Positions 23,480 through 33,643 of a DNA stretch of 64,000 nucleotides are shown one piece after another (positions within the stretch are counted from its first letter, which is position 1; each line of letters begins with the position of its first letter). The position numbers and the translations under genes are program-made. The notes below the pieces were generated by a model, which did not search any database, was not told the DNA's origin, and was given only the letters and a program-made list of their open reading frames with translations. The stretch comes from an uncultured Spirochaetaceae bacterium (GTDB lineage Bacteria; Spirochaetota; Spirochaetia; Sphaerochaetales; Sphaerochaetaceae): positions 1 to 64,000 of the forward strand of contig CALXLH010000028.1 of NCBI GenBank assembly GCA_944389145.1, in the 5' to 3' direction.

Positions 23480-24238
23480 TCACTTATTGTAGGTTATGAT
23501 GGGGAGGAACTGCTCAAGCGAGAGGGAGGCTCCGCCTACCAAGGCGCCATCGACGTTCTCCTTTGCCATCAGGGCCTTGATATTGCCGGCCTTAACGGAA
23601 CCACCATACTGTATTATGAGATTCTTGGCAATATCATCGGAATACAAAGATGCCACCGTAGCCCTTATGAAGGAGTGCGCGCCATCCGCATCCTCAGGCG
23701 TTGCCGTCATTCCCGTTCCGATAGCCCATACAGGCTCGTACGCGATGGTGATCCTCGCCATATCCTCGGCACTGACATCCTTGAGACCGACCTTGATCTG
23801 CCTCGAAAGGACCTCCTCAAGCCTGCCTCCCTGCCTCTCGTCAAGCGTCTCGCCTACGCAAAGCACGACATCCATGCCTTCGGAGAGCGCAAGGATGACC
23901 TTTGAGTTGATGATCTCATCGGTCTCTCCATAGTACTGCCTCCTCTCGCTGTGTCCAAGGATGACGGTCTTCACTCCTGCGTCCTTGAGCATCGCCGGCG
24001 CAACCTCTCCGGTATAAGCGCCGGAGGTATGATTGGCCATGTTCTGCGCAGCGACGATGATCGGAGAGCCCTTCACGGCCTCAACGACCGCCGGGATGGC
24101 CACGAAAGCCGGAGCGATCATGACACGGCAATCGACTCCAGCCTCCTTGACGGCAGCGGCAAGCTCCGCGGCATACCTTGCCCCCTCGGAGGGGGTAAGG
24201 TTCATCTTCCAGTTTCCTGCGATATAAGCCTTTCTCAT
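23480..24238 (-). CDS. tpiA: Triosephosphate isomerase
   Basis: The 252-residue protein starts MRKAYIAGNWKMN with the substrate-binding Asn/Lys, has ILGHSERRQYYGET with the catalytic His, AYEPVWAIGTGMTATPE with the catalytic Glu and start of loop 6, and IIQYGGSVKAGN at the phosphate site. It interconverts the two triose phosphates of glycolysis. The pgk stop is one base before its ATG; the 27 upstream in-frame codons lie within pgk and were left out. Confidence 0.97.
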   Translation of the reverse strand: MRKAYIAGNWKMNLTPSEGARYAAELAAAVKEAGVDCRVMIAPAFVAIPAVVEAVKGSPIIVAAQNMANHTSGAYTGEVAPAMLKDAGVKTVILGHSERRQYYGETDEIINSKVILALSEGMDVVLCVGETLDERQGGRLEEVLSRQIKVGLKDVSAEDMARITIAYEPVWAIGTGMTATPEDADGAHSFIRATVASLYSDDIAKNLIIQYGGSVKAGNIKALMAKENVDGALVGGASLSLEQFLPIITYNK

Positions 24239-24239
24239 C

Positions 24240-25418
24240 TTACTTCTCCAAAGCCTTGATGCCCGGGAGCTCCTTGCCCTCAAGGAATTCGAGGGAAGCG
24301 CCACCGCCTGTGGAGACATGGCTGATCTTATCCGCCAGGCCGAACTTGTTGATAGCCGCTACGCTATCTCCGCCACCGACGACGGTCGTTGCATCGGATG
24401 CGGCAAGAGCCTTCGCGACCTCCTCGGTCCCCTTGGCGAATGCCGCGAACTCGAAGACGCCCATCGGTCCATTCCATACGACGGACCTTGCACCCTTGAC
24501 AGCCTCCACGATGAGAGCGGTCGTCTTCGGTCCGATATCCATGCCCATCAGGTCATCCGGGATATCAACGCCATCGACTGCGACAGGAGCGGCATCCTCA
24601 GCGAATGCGGCAGCCGCGACATGGTCAACGGGAAGGATGACCTTGACACCCTTCTCCCCTGCCTTCTTGAGGAATGAGGAAGCAGTCTCAAGATAATCAT
24701 CCTCGACAAGAGACTTTCCGATCGCGTGTCCCTGCACCTTGAGGAACGTATATGCCATTCCACCGCCGATGACGATGGTATTGCAAGTGCGGACGAGAGA
24801 CTCGAGGACAGTGATCTTGGAAGAGACCTTCGAACCACCGATGATAGCGACAAAAGGCTTCTCAGGATTCTCAAGGAGCGGAGCCATGAACTTCACTTCC
24901 TTCTCGATAAGGAATCCGGCATAGGAAGGAAGATAATGGGAGACACCCTCCGTGGATGCATGAGCGCGATGAGCCGTGCCGAACGCATCATTGCAGTAGA
25001 TATCACCATAGGAGGCGAGCGCCTTTGCGAAATCTGGGTCATTAGCCTCCTCTTCCTTATAGAACCTAACGTTCTCCAGAAGAAGGACATCACCCGGCTT
25101 GAGAGCCTTGACCTCCTTCTCGACCTCAGGACCGATCACATCAGGAGCGAGCGTGACCTTTGAGCCAAGGAGCTTCTCGAACTGGGCAGCCACAGGCGCG
25201 AGGGAGTACTTCTCGTTCTTCTCACCCTTCGGGCGTCCAAGATGCGTCATGACGACAAGCGAAGCACCGTTCTCAAGGATATACCTGATCGTAGGCAGGG
25301 CTGCCTTGATCCTGGTATCGTCAGTTACGGCACCATCTTTGAGAGGAACATTGAAATCAACGCGGATAAGGACCCTCTTGCCCTTGAGATCCGCTTCTCT
25401 GATCGTATTAAGAACCAT
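24240..25418 (-). CDS. pgk: Phosphoglycerate kinase
   Basis: The 392-residue protein has the PGK signatures [50 protein letters not shown]-like, and the nucleotide-binding [11 protein letters not shown] with ATGGGASL-type tail ([13 protein letters not shown]). It makes ATP from 1,3-bisphosphoglycerate. An AAAGGAG site precedes the ATG. A terminator hairpin lies between gap and pgk, so pgk may be partly under separate control. Confidence 0.97.
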   Translation of the reverse strand: MVLNTIREADLKGKRVLIRVDFNVPLKDGAVTDDTRIKAALPTIRYILENGASLVVMTHLGRPKGEKNEKYSLAPVAAQFEKLLGSKVTLAPDVIGPEVEKEVKALKPGDVLLLENVRFYKEEEANDPDFAKALASYGDIYCNDAFGTAHRAHASTEGVSHYLPSYAGFLIEKEVKFMAPLLENPEKPFVAIIGGSKVSSKITVLESLVRTCNTIVIGGGMAYTFLKVQGHAIGKSLVEDDYLETASSFLKKAGEKGVKVILPVDHVAAAAFAEDAAPVAVDGVDIPDDLMGMDIGPKTTALIVEAVKGARSVVWNGPMGVFEFAAFAKGTEEVAKALAASDATTVVGGGDSVAAINKFGLADKISHVSTGGGASLEFLEGKELPGIKALEK

Positions 25419-25429
25419 TTGTGTCTCCT

Positions 25430-25457
25430 TTAAAAATAAGGCCTGCCGAAGCAGGCC
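25430..25457 (-). terminator. Terminator/attenuator between gap and pgk
   Basis: GGCCTGC (25440-25446), loop CGAA, GCAGGCC (25451-25457): a 7-bp GC-rich stem followed on the minus strand by TTATTTTTA. It lies right before the pgk ribosome site, so it would terminate part of the gap transcript and lower pgk-tpiA-secG expression. Confidence 0.85.
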
Positions 25458-25486
25458 CGAGGTTCCGGGCTATGCCGGAAGCGAAA

Positions 25487-26506
<1,020 letters not shown>

Positions 26507-26534
26507 TTATCAACTATCGATAATTCAGTATCAG

Positions 26535-26569
26535 ATATAACGCTATGATTTAACCATTTCCAAAGGAAA
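26535..26569 (-). promoter_or_regulatory. gap promoter with overlapping inverted repeat
   Basis: On the minus strand TTGGAA (26563-26558) and TTATAT (26540-26535) are 17 bp apart. The -35 lies in the symmetrical sequence TTTCCAAAGGAAA (26557-26569), a likely binding site for a regulator of central carbon metabolism, though the protein is unknown. The leader to the start codon is about 35 nt. Confidence 0.65.
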
Positions 26570-26634
26570 ATAGCAATAGAGCCCACCCGGCCATATCAGC
26601 ATATGCGAGCTGGCATGAAATGCAGCATGATGTA

Positions 26635-26659
26635 CAGGAAAGGCCGGGTATCCCCGGCC
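26635..26659 (-). terminator. Terminator after the GH13 gene
   Basis: GGCCGGG (26642-26648) and CCCGGCC (26653-26659) give a 7-bp stem, followed on the minus strand by TTTCC. It closes the adk-amylase transcript. The remaining 26570-26634 stretch shows nothing else. Confidence 0.75.
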
Positions 26660-26665
26660 TGACCA

Positions 26666-28525
26666 TCATCTTGCCTGAAGTCCGGCATTACGCATGTATA
26701 TGATCGCGCTTGTCGCAGCAGGCAGGCGGACATCTATGCTCTGGCCTGTAAGCTCGCATTCTGCCCTTCCAGCGATCACCGACAGCCTGCCGCTGGGAAG
26801 CGCGAAGCGGTCAAGGGAGACCGTGCGTTCACGCGGGCATCTGTTTATGACAGCCGCGAGAGCCTCGCCCTCTCCTATCCTCCTGATGAGGAAGGCCTCT
26901 GCATCGATAGCCTCCACGGAGAACGATGAATACGGGAAGAAGGGAAGCTTCCTGACAGATGCAACCGCCTCATACATTCCCTTTATCTCCTTATCCCAGC
27001 GGGATTCATCCCAGCACATCGGATAGCGAGCCCCTTCCACGGAGCCCATCTCGCCATCGAGGGCTATCTCATCGCCGTAATAGATCGAGGGCATGCCCGG
27101 CAGCATGAATAGCGTCATTATGCCGCCGAAATAGATATCCTTGTCCATTACCGCCTTATTGTTATGCAGGCGCGGAGTATCGTGGCTATCGATGAGATTC
27201 ATCTGGAAGAACGCGCTCTGATCAGGGACCGCGCTCACCCCATCCGCAAGGGCCTCAGCCATCTCATATCCGCACCAAGGAGCCTCGCTTGAGGGATCAT
27301 GCCCCCATCCGGCCGTAAGGAAACGGTCGCGCTCTCCCATCCAGCTGCGTATCGGACGGCCCGAGCCATAGTAGTTCATCGTGGCATCCCACATATCGCC
27401 CTGAAGATACTCGTCGCTGTCATCCCAGTCCTCTCCTACGAGATAGAGATCCTGCCTGACGGCCTTCAGGCTCTTATGCACCTCCCGCCATACATCACGG
27501 GTAAGCTGATCGGCCGAGGTCCGCCCGAGCTCGGGTGCTACGTCAAGCCTCCAGCCATCCTGTCCGAAAGGAGGGCGGAGAAAGCGCTGCATGGCGCTTT
27601 CATCACCACGATACACGAGATCACGAAGCCGCTCGGAGCGGTAGTTGAGCTGCGGCAGCGTGCGCACGCCCTGCCAGAAGCATGGCTCTCCGTCCTCAAA
27701 GACGTAGAATCCCCTCTCCTCGGAGTGCTCATCCTCAAGGGCCTTCCTGAACCACGGGCAATCGGTACCTGTATGGTTTATCGAGATATCGACGATGATG
27801 CGCATGCCGTTCTCATGAAGGCGCTCGATGAGGCTTATCAGGGCCTTGTCCCCTCCGAGCTTCTCATCGACATGGAAGAAGTCGGTAGCATCATAGCGAT
27901 GGACCGTCCTGGAGGCGTTGATAGGATTGAGATAGAGCGTATCGACGCCCAGAGCCTTGAGATATCCTATCTTATCCTCTATGCCCTTAAGGTCCCCATT
28001 GTAGAAATCAAGGCAGCGCGACTCGCTGAACGGCCTCGGAGCCTCGGAGAACGATGGCGTCGTAACCCTTCCGCCATCGAACTCATACTCCCCTTCCCTT
28101 GCGCCTACCGAGCTGTCGCCATTGCAGAACCGGTCAGGGAATATCTGATAGCAGACAGAACCGGCAACCCACGCTGGTGCCTCTATCGAAGGGATTAGCG
28201 TGAAGCGGTCCTTCATCCGCGGCGTGCTTCGCGTTATGCCACGCCTGGAATAGTACCAGCTGCGTCCGTGATGGAAGAATGCGAAGAAGTAATGGAACGG
28301 CTCATCCGAAGAGATCACGCGAGCCGTCCCCGCATAGCGGTAGGCACCGTTGAGGGTGCCTGCCTTATGCATCTCATAGCTCCAGACCATTCCGCTATCC
28401 CCGTCTGCGCGGAGGATCACGGATTCAGGCTGCTCAGAGAATGCTATCGAAAGCTCGACCTCCTCTCCCCGCTTCGGAAAGAGAGGAGAGACAAAGACAT
28501 CTGAGAACGATGATAACGCCTTCAT
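26666..28525 (-). CDS. GH13 alpha-amylase family glycosidase (cyclomaltodextrinase/neopullulanase-like)
   Basis: The 619-residue protein has an N-terminal beta domain (1-115), a GH13 barrel from VCYQIFPDRFCNGD and a C-terminal beta domain. The conserved regions are seen in order: VDISINHTG (region I), GWRLDVAPEL (II, nucleophile Asp), LVGEDWDD (III, acid/base Glu) and LIDSHDTPR (IV). The N-terminal domain and the YQIFPDRF/NGDLKGIEDKIGYL motifs are those of cytoplasmic maltodextrin-cleaving enzymes (subfamily 20-like). No signal peptide, so it acts on imported oligosaccharides or glycogen. It follows adk by 3 bp. Confidence 0.9.
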   Translation of the reverse strand: MKALSSFSDVFVSPLFPKRGEEVELSIAFSEQPESVILRADGDSGMVWSYEMHKAGTLNGAYRYAGTARVISSDEPFHYFFAFFHHGRSWYYSRRGITRSTPRMKDRFTLIPSIEAPAWVAGSVCYQIFPDRFCNGDSSVGAREGEYEFDGGRVTTPSFSEAPRPFSESRCLDFYNGDLKGIEDKIGYLKALGVDTLYLNPINASRTVHRYDATDFFHVDEKLGGDKALISLIERLHENGMRIIVDISINHTGTDCPWFRKALEDEHSEERGFYVFEDGEPCFWQGVRTLPQLNYRSERLRDLVYRGDESAMQRFLRPPFGQDGWRLDVAPELGRTSADQLTRDVWREVHKSLKAVRQDLYLVGEDWDDSDEYLQGDMWDATMNYYGSGRPIRSWMGERDRFLTAGWGHDPSSEAPWCGYEMAEALADGVSAVPDQSAFFQMNLIDSHDTPRLHNNKAVMDKDIYFGGIMTLFMLPGMPSIYYGDEIALDGEMGSVEGARYPMCWDESRWDKEIKGMYEAVASVRKLPFFPYSSFSVEAIDAEAFLIRRIGEGEALAAVINRCPRERTVSLDRFALPSGRLSVIAGRAECELTGQSIDVRLPAATSAIIYMRNAGLQAR

Positions 28526-28528
28526 GGA

Positions 28529-29161
28529 TCAGGCCTTTCCAACCGCCTTCATGATCGCGGCGACAATCGTCTCCGGAGACGGCGCAGAATCGACATCGAG
28601 GAGATTGCCCTTCTTCCTGTAATACTCGATGAGAGGCGCGGTCTGCTCCTCATAGACCTCAAGGCGGTGCTTGATGGCCTCAGGCTTGTCATCATCCCTC
28701 TGGATAAGCGGCTCGCCTGTCTCATCATCGATGCCATCGACCTTGGGCGGATTGGACTTTATATGATAGATCCTGCCTGTCGACTTGCAGAGCCTGCGTC
28801 CGGAAAGGCGGCTGATGATCTCCTCCGTGGAAAGCACGAAGTTCAGCACATGATCAATCGTGTCTATGCCCTCAAGGGCCTCAGCCTGCGCTATCGTGCG
28901 AGGGAATCCATCGAGGATGTATCCAGAGGCCGTATCGTCCTTCGAAAGCCTGTCCCTGACCATCTCGATCGTCACCTCGTCAGGCACGAGACCGCCGGAA
29001 GCGAGGATCGACTCGACCTTCCTGCCTAGCTCGGTGCCATTCTTTATGTTCTCGCGGAAGATATCCCCGGTCGAGATATGAGGTACGCCAAGCTCCTTCT
29101 TCAGCAGAGCTGCCACAGTTCCCTTTCCAGCCCCCGGAGGGCCAAGAAGCACTATATTCAT
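28529..29161 (-). CDS. adk: Adenylate kinase
   Basis: The 210-residue protein starts MNIVLLGPPGAGKGTVAALL (P-loop), has the AMP-site STGDIFRENI, YILDGFPRT, and a short-to-medium LID (GRRLCKSTGRIYHIKSNPPK...) without the four zinc Cys of Gram-positive forms. It balances ATP, ADP and AMP. The gene is transcribed with the amylase gene downstream. The gap of 133 bp to the divergent lipoprotein gene shows no other gene. Confidence 0.96.
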   Translation of the reverse strand: MNIVLLGPPGAGKGTVAALLKKELGVPHISTGDIFRENIKNGTELGRKVESILASGGLVPDEVTIEMVRDRLSKDDTASGYILDGFPRTIAQAEALEGIDTIDHVLNFVLSTEEIISRLSGRRLCKSTGRIYHIKSNPPKVDGIDDETGEPLIQRDDDKPEAIKHRLEVYEEQTAPLIEYYRKKGNLLDVDSAPSPETIVAAIMKAVGKA

Positions 29162-29294
29162 TCTATTCTTCTCCTCTGCAGAGAGTATAGCAGATGCCTA
29201 GGGCTTGGTGAACCGAAAAGCGGTTGCACTGCTATGCTCATTCAGCTACCATCAGAAGGACCTCCGGATAACGGAAGGATAATGAGAGGCATAC

Positions 29295-29906
29295 TTGAAA
29301 GCACTGTCGATCGCCATCATCATGCTGATCCTCACATCCTGCGCGTCAACCGCGACAGAGGAAGAGGGCTTCCTTGAGAAGGGCTACGCGCATACCGGAG
29401 AGGAAGCTGCCATGATATATCTTGAGGGAATCGCGGAAGCCCCATCTCCGGAACTATGGTACAATCTCGCGTATTCATACCTTGAGGCAGAGGATTATGA
29501 CGCTGCGGTGGAAGCGGCGAACGAGGCAAAGGCTCTCTATCCCGACATGATCCGCTTCGACTATCTTGAGCTCTACGCCTATAGGGAGAGCGGCATGATG
29601 CATAGCTACGAGAAGGCGCTTGAGGCGCTTCATGAACGCTATCCGGCCAATGATACCGTGGCCGAGATGCTGCTCAGGTCATATGCCGGCGCAAGGAGGG
29701 AGAAGGGAATAGCTGTTGCCAGGGCACTGCTCGAGCGAAACCCTTCGAATGCCACCGCGATCCGCATCCTGGGAGAGTTCTATCCGTTCTATGAGGCCAT
29801 ATCGACCTACAGCCCGGAGATATCCGAGGAGCAATGGGACGTAGGACCCACCCCGCTCTATGATATCACGAACGTCATCGAGGACAGGCTGCTTCCCTCT
29901 CCCTGA
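29295..29906 (+). CDS. TPR-type lipoprotein
   Basis: The 203-residue protein has a lipoprotein signal ([15 protein letters not shown], lipobox LTSC) and then helical TPR-like repeats: [31 protein letters not shown] (about 54-84) and further degenerate units. Attached to a membrane by lipid, it probably mediates protein contacts. The start is TTG with GAGAGG five bases upstream; there is no ATG that would keep the signal peptide. Its 3' end overlaps rnhA by 32 bp in convergent orientation. Confidence 0.75.
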   Translation: MKALSIAIIMLILTSCASTATEEEGFLEKGYAHTGEEAAMIYLEGIAEAPSPELWYNLAYSYLEAEDYDAAVEAANEAKALYPDMIRFDYLELYAYRESGMMHSYEKALEALHERYPANDTVAEMLLRSYAGARREKGIAVARALLERNPSNATAIRILGEFYPFYEAISTYSPEISEEQWDVGPTPLYDITNVIEDRLLPSP

Positions 29907-30333
29907 TACGCTTCCACTCAGCAACCGCGAGCTCGTCGCAGCGGTTATTATACTCATTCTCATCGTGTCCCTTGACCCATATGAAGGAGACGTCATGATG
30001 CCGTATGAGTGCCAGTAGCTCCTGCCAGAGATCGGTATTCGGCACGGCCTTTCCCTTCTTCCGGAATCCAAGCCTTTCCCAGGATAGGAGCCAGCCCTTC
30101 ACTACGCTGTCCACCAGGTATCTCGAGTCGGAGTAGAGATCGACCGAACAGGGTTCCTTGAGGATGGAGAGGGCCTTTATCGCAGCGGTAAGCTCCATGC
30201 GGTTATTGGTCGTAGAGGCCTCTCCCCCTGATATCTCCTTCTCAGCATCCCCATATCTGAGGATAGCCCCCCAGCCTCCCGGGCCGGGATTGCCGGAACA
30301 GGCTCCGTCGGTATATATGGTGACCTTCTTCAC
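29875..30333 (-). CDS. rnhA: Ribonuclease HI
   Basis: The 152-residue protein starts (GTG) [19 protein letters not shown] with the first catalytic Asp9, has [12 protein letters not shown] with the Glu, [12 protein letters not shown] with the next Asp and [16 protein letters not shown] with the flexible His and last Asp. It cuts RNA in RNA-DNA hybrids. The GTG start fits GAGAGGGAG upstream and overlaps the ppiC stop (GTGA); the 43 upstream in-frame codons belong to ppiC's strand region and were rejected. Confidence 0.95.
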   Translation of the reverse strand: MKKVTIYTDGACSGNPGPGGWGAILRYGDAEKEISGGEASTTNNRMELTAAIKALSILKEPCSVDLYSDSRYLVDSVVKGWLLSWERLGFRKKGKAVPNTDLWQELLALIRHHDVSFIWVKGHDENEYNNRCDELAVAEWKRIREREAACPR

Positions 30334-30614
30334 TCCCTCTCTCCGGTCTTCTTGATGATGTGGTATCCGAACTGGGAACGTACCGGTCGCGATATGCTCC
30401 TCATGGACATGCGACGGACCGCATTCTCGAACGCCGGCACCATCTTGCCCTCTCCGAACCATCCGAGGTCCCCGCCCTTGGATTTCGACGGACAGGTAGA
30501 GTACTGGCGGGCAAGGCTTTCGAATGACTCCCCCCGGCGAGCTCTCTCATAAAGCTTCTCCGCAGTAGCCGCATCCTTGACGAGTATATGGCTAGCCCTC
30601 CATTCCATCTTCAT
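30330..30614 (-). CDS. ppiC: Small parvulin-type peptidyl-prolyl isomerase (PpiC-like)
   Basis: The 94-residue protein is a stand-alone rotamase domain: [56 protein letters not shown] and [10 protein letters not shown]. No signal peptide, so cytoplasmic. It overlaps the CYTH gene by 23 bp and rnhA by 4. Confidence 0.93.
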   Translation of the reverse strand: MKMEWRASHILVKDAATAEKLYERARRGESFESLARQYSTCPSKSKGGDLGWFGEGKMVPAFENAVRRMSMRSISRPVRSQFGYHIIKKTGERE

Positions 30615-31143
30615 TCCTCCTCTCCAGGATCATATCCCTGTATGACATGGGCTCCACGGCATCATCTATGCCAAGCGATGACAGGATGCCATGTATCCTC
30701 CGACCACCTTGCAGGGCCTCCTCATCAGAGGCCTCGAACGGAAGGAGTATCTCGATCTCGACAAACCATCCGAGGTCATTCACGCTGAGCAGTTCTATGT
30801 GGGCGTTCCCGTCATGCCATTCCCATCCGTCCTTCGTCTTGATGAAGTAATCGACATGGCCCAGCGCATGGAAGAACTCGACAGCCCTCCCATACTCGCC
30901 AGGAAGCGCAAGGAACTCGTATTCCAGATTATTCTCCCCCTGCGCATCACGCCTGTTATGCTTCGTCGTCAGCTCTGTCTTGCCGTCATAGCATCTGATG
31001 CGGAGCGATTGCTCAAGAACCCCGGGAAGATGGAAGTAATGATCCCTCTTATGGACCTCCCTGCCATCTCCTAGGCGGCTGTCGAGCTCTGCCCTTATCC
31101 TCTCCGGCTCAGCGGCATGTGCCTTTACCTCAATCTCCCTCAT
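30592..31143 (-). CDS. CYTH-domain protein (class IV adenylate cyclase / thiamine triphosphatase-like)
   Basis: The 183-residue protein starts MREIEVKAHAAEP, the E-x-E-x-K metal/phosphate motif that defines the CYTH tunnel. Basic and acidic strands follow (SLRIRCYDGKTELTTKH, NNLEYEFL, KDGWEWHDGNAHIELL, GWFVEIEI). These proteins act on triphosphates or polyphosphates; an adenylate cyclase (CyaB-like), tripolyphosphatase or ThTPase role is equally possible. It stands between a membrane protein gene and ppiC in one operon. Confidence 0.8.
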   Translation of the reverse strand: MREIEVKAHAAEPERIRAELDSRLGDGREVHKRDHYFHLPGVLEQSLRIRCYDGKTELTTKHNRRDAQGENNLEYEFLALPGEYGRAVEFFHALGHVDYFIKTKDGWEWHDGNAHIELLSVNDLGWFVEIEILLPFEASDEEALQGGRRIHGILSSLGIDDAVEPMSYRDMILERRNEDGMEG

Positions 31144-31146
31144 AAG

Positions 31147-31923
31147 CTACTTCCAGGGGAATATCATATTCTTGAGCGAGCGTGGGCCGACCTTCTCCCT
31201 CTCATCGAAAAGAAGCTCTTCCCATGGGATATGCTTGCGGTCTGCCGCCTTGTTCTCATCTAGGTAATCATACTTGAACATCAGGATCTTCATCGCATCC
31301 TGCCCTGCAAGCTGCGCTCCCGCCACACCAGGTATGAGCCCCATCGTGAAGATCGACACGACGAGCATGAAGAGGCGGTAGATCACGAGGAAGAACGTGA
31401 AGCCAAGGTTATCGCCGATGATGATCAGGCACTTCTTGAGCGTCTTCAGAGGCCTGTCTCCCGGAAGCAGGTTCATAAGCGGGAAGTAATATGCCATCGC
31501 AAGCGCGATGAATATCTCTATCCACGCCATAACGACGACAGCGGCTATGCCTATGGCATTACCCATCGCCATGTAGAACGGTATTATGAGCAGGATGTTC
31601 ATGAAGAAGAGGAATTCCAGGGCAAAGAAGAGGAGCGAATGCCTGATGTTCCTCACGATCCCGGAACGGAAGGCGTTCCATGAATCACGCTGATAGTTCG
31701 AATAGTTCGACACCACGGCCGCAGTGCCTCCTGCTATCAGGGAGTATGCCAGAAGCACCACTGCAAGAAGCAGGAATGAAAGCACAGGAGAGAATGGCGC
31801 GAGATAGGAGAAGCCCCACAGCCCGAGAAAGATGAGCGCTATGTAGACCAGGTTGAACAGGACGAGCCCTATGAGGTTATCCCAACCGTCGAAGAATGCC
31901 TTTTTGATAAAGAATCCGACCAT
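31147..31923 (-). CDS. Conserved multi-pass membrane protein, unknown function
   Basis: The 258-residue protein has about six membrane segments (about 20-45, 50-75, 100-120, 125-145, 170-190 and 195-215). The start MVGFFIKKAFFDGWDN and the tight 'YSNYQRDSWNAFRSGIVRNIRHS' loop recall YesL/DUF624-type proteins, but I cannot name the family with certainty. The tail (about 220-258) is soluble and charged. It is the first gene of the CYTH-ppiC-rnhA operon. AGGAGG lies about 20 bp upstream, farther than normal. Confidence 0.6.
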   Translation of the reverse strand: MVGFFIKKAFFDGWDNLIGLVLFNLVYIALIFLGLWGFSYLAPFSPVLSFLLLAVVLLAYSLIAGGTAAVVSNYSNYQRDSWNAFRSGIVRNIRHSLLFFALEFLFFMNILLIIPFYMAMGNAIGIAAVVVMAWIEIFIALAMAYYFPLMNLLPGDRPLKTLKKCLIIIGDNLGFTFFLVIYRLFMLVVSIFTMGLIPGVAGAQLAGQDAMKILMFKYDYLDENKAADRKHIPWEELLFDEREKVGPRSLKNMIFPWK

Positions 31924-32024
31924 ATGCCATAATCTAACTATTCCTCCTGAGCTTTTCAACAAGAGAAGGCGGCAACATACATATGATTGATACAACTATG
32001 ATATCCAAACATGCAATTTCTGTA

Positions 32025-32053
32025 TTTACAATAAACACCTCTCATGATATAAG
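32025..32053 (+). promoter_or_regulatory. Promoter of the argG leader RNA
   Basis: TTTACA (32025-32030) and TATAAG (32048-32053) are separated by 17 bp. Transcription would start near 32060, about 220 bp before argG. Confidence 0.7.
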
Positions 32054-32059
32054 GGAATC

Positions 32060-32177
32060 AGTGGCTTGAATGACAGAGTCAGGTTGCCTAAGAAGAGGGA
32101 CTGCCATAGTCGTTCTGGAGGAAATCCGGAGCGCGACCCCCGGTTTCCATCCTGGTGAGACCGGGGGCTATTTTATT
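32060..32177 (+). ncRNA. Structured leader or small RNA with its own terminator upstream of argG
   Basis: Between the promoter and the stop signal lies an RNA of about 118 nt. It can form GGC...GCC with an inner TGAC-AGA-GTCA hairpin (32063-32088), a second hairpin with GTCG/CGAC and CTGGA/TCCGG (32109-32137), and a strong terminator: CCCCCGGT (32137-32144) with ACCGGGGG (32160-32167) then CTATTTTATT. It might be a riboswitch or attenuator for argG, or an independent small RNA. A short frame from ATG 32070 includes two adjacent Arg codons (AGA AGA, residues 8-9) and the run Ile-Val-Val-Leu. I do not recognise a known riboswitch class. Confidence 0.55.
32137..32177 (+). terminator. Terminator of the argG leader
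   Basis: An 8-bp GC-rich stem (CCCCCGGT/ACCGGGGG) with a 15-base loop and a T-rich tail. It is the expression platform of the leader RNA, or the 3' end of a small RNA. Confidence 0.85.
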
Positions 32178-32206
32178 CATAGAAAATACAGAATTTTCGA
32201 TATTTT

Positions 32207-32256
32207 TGAATATTTATGCAGAAAACCCTTGCATAAACTCGATGAATATGCAAAAT
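32207..32256 (+). promoter_or_regulatory. ARG-box-like operators and second argG promoter
   Basis: TGAATATTTATGCA (32207-32220) differs by one base from the TGAAT-N4-ATTCA type of ArgR box. TTATGCA (32214-32220) returns inverted as TGCATAA (32230-32236), and TTGCAT (32229-32234) as ATGCAA (32248-32253). TTGCAT with CAAAAT (32251-32256) may be a promoter whose elements are covered by the sites. Repression by an ArgR-like protein is inferred; no argR is in the window. Confidence 0.5.
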
Positions 32257-32279
32257 CAGCATTGTAGGAGATGAAAGCG

Positions 32280-33506
32280 ATGAAAGAGAAGATCATACTC
32301 GCATATTCCGGTGGACTAGATACATCAGTAATACTCAAGTGGCTCAGCAACAAGGGCTTCGATGTCATAGCGTACGTCGCTGACGTAGGTCAGAACGAGG
32401 ATTTCAAGGCCGTAGAGGAGAAGGCATACGCGACAGGTGCCTCGAAGGTCTATGTGGAGGATCTGAAGGCTCCCCTTGTGACGGATTATATCTTCCCGGC
32501 GCTCAAGGCTAACACGATCTATGAAGGAACATATATGTTAGGCACATCCCTGGCCCGCCCTATCATAGCGAAGAGGCATATCGAGATAGCGAAGAAGGAA
32601 GGCACGAAGTACGTCGCCCATGGTGCCACCGGCAAGGGAAACGACCAGGTGAGGTTCGAGTTCGGCTACTACATGAATATGCCTGACGTCAAGATCATCA
32701 GCCCATGGAAGGACGAGGAATGGCTTTCACAGTTCGAAGGACGCTCCGATATGCTCAAATACGCCGCTGATAACGGCATCCCTGTGAAGGCCTCCCTGAA
32801 GAAGCCGTACAGCGAGGATGAGAACCTCATCCACATCTCACACGAGGCTGGGATCCTCGAGGATCCGTCGAAGAGATGCCCTGAGGACGTCTACTCGCTC
32901 ACCCTCTCCCCTGAGAAGGCCGCAGACAAGGAGACCATCCTCACCTTCACGTTCAAGGACGGAGTACCTCTTTCGGTGAAGAACGAAGGGGATGGAACGG
33001 TCGTTACCGATCCCGTGGAGATGATCATCTATCTGAACAAGATGGGACACGACAACGCCATCGGACGCGTGGATATGGTGGAAAACAGGTTCATCGGCAT
33101 CAAGAGCCGCGGCGTCTATGAGACACCAGGCTGCGAGATCCTATGGAAGGCCCACCACAATCTCGAAGGGCTTACCATGGACAAGGAAGCGATGCATCTG
33201 AGGGATATGCTCTCCCCGAAGTATGCCGAGCTTATCTACAACGGCTACTGGGGCGCACCTGAGTTCAACATGCTCACTGCCCTCTTCGAAGAGAGCCAGA
33301 AGAACGTCACAGGAACTGCGACGGTGGCCCTTTACAAAGGCAACGTCATCAACGCAGGAATCTCCTCTGACTGCTCGCTCTACAACGAGGACCTTGGTTC
33401 GATGGACAAGGCCGGCGGCTACCATCCGATCGACTGCAAGGGCTTCATCAACATCAACGCCATACGCCTCATCGCCTCATCCATCAGGGATGGAAAGGCA
33501 GAGTGA
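32280..33506 (+). CDS. argG: Argininosuccinate synthase
   Basis: The 408-residue protein starts [22 protein letters not shown] (ATP pyrophosphatase loop), has [15 protein letters not shown] and the family end region INIIAIRL-like ([13 protein letters not shown]). It joins citrulline and aspartate using ATP. An AGGAG ten bases upstream favours ATG 32280 over the ATG at 32271. argH and other arginine genes are not adjacent. The upstream region holds a leader RNA, a terminator and ArgR-like sites. Confidence 0.95.
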   Translation: MKEKIILAYSGGLDTSVILKWLSNKGFDVIAYVADVGQNEDFKAVEEKAYATGASKVYVEDLKAPLVTDYIFPALKANTIYEGTYMLGTSLARPIIAKRHIEIAKKEGTKYVAHGATGKGNDQVRFEFGYYMNMPDVKIISPWKDEEWLSQFEGRSDMLKYAADNGIPVKASLKKPYSEDENLIHISHEAGILEDPSKRCPEDVYSLTLSPEKAADKETILTFTFKDGVPLSVKNEGDGTVVTDPVEMIIYLNKMGHDNAIGRVDMVENRFIGIKSRGVYETPGCEILWKAHHNLEGLTMDKEAMHLRDMLSPKYAELIYNGYWGAPEFNMLTALFEESQKNVTGTATVALYKGNVINAGISSDCSLYNEDLGSMDKAGGYHPIDCKGFININAIRLIASSIRDGKAE

Positions 33507-33526
33507 GCAGGCAGGCGATCATAATG

Positions 33527-33554
33527 AGCGGACCTTCGGGTCCGCTTTCTTTCT
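33527..33554 (+). terminator. Terminator after argG
   Basis: AGCGGACC (33527-33534), loop TTCG, GGTCCGCT (33539-33546), then TTCTTTCT. A perfect 8-bp stem with a stable tetraloop. Confidence 0.92.
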
Positions 33555-33643
33555 GCAGAGAAGGCCTCTGAAGTATCCGATCGGCCATTCAAGGCTATCC
33601 AGGACTGTGCAAAAGGCTCTTTTCAGTGCTATCCTTTCGTATC

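Noticed and set aside
27299-28198. 299-codon frame antisense to the GH13 gene
   Set aside because: Shadow of a gene with all four conserved amylase regions.
32060-32177. T-box, SAM, guanidine, ZTP riboswitch or SRP RNA identity for the argG leader
   Set aside because: The conserved sequence cores (for example TGGNACC of T-boxes, the SRP apical loop, guanidine ACGR loops) are not present.
32070-32267. 65-codon frame before argG as a protein gene
   Set aside because: It runs through the terminator stem and the operator region and has no ribosome site. A short leader peptide is possible but not an independent protein.
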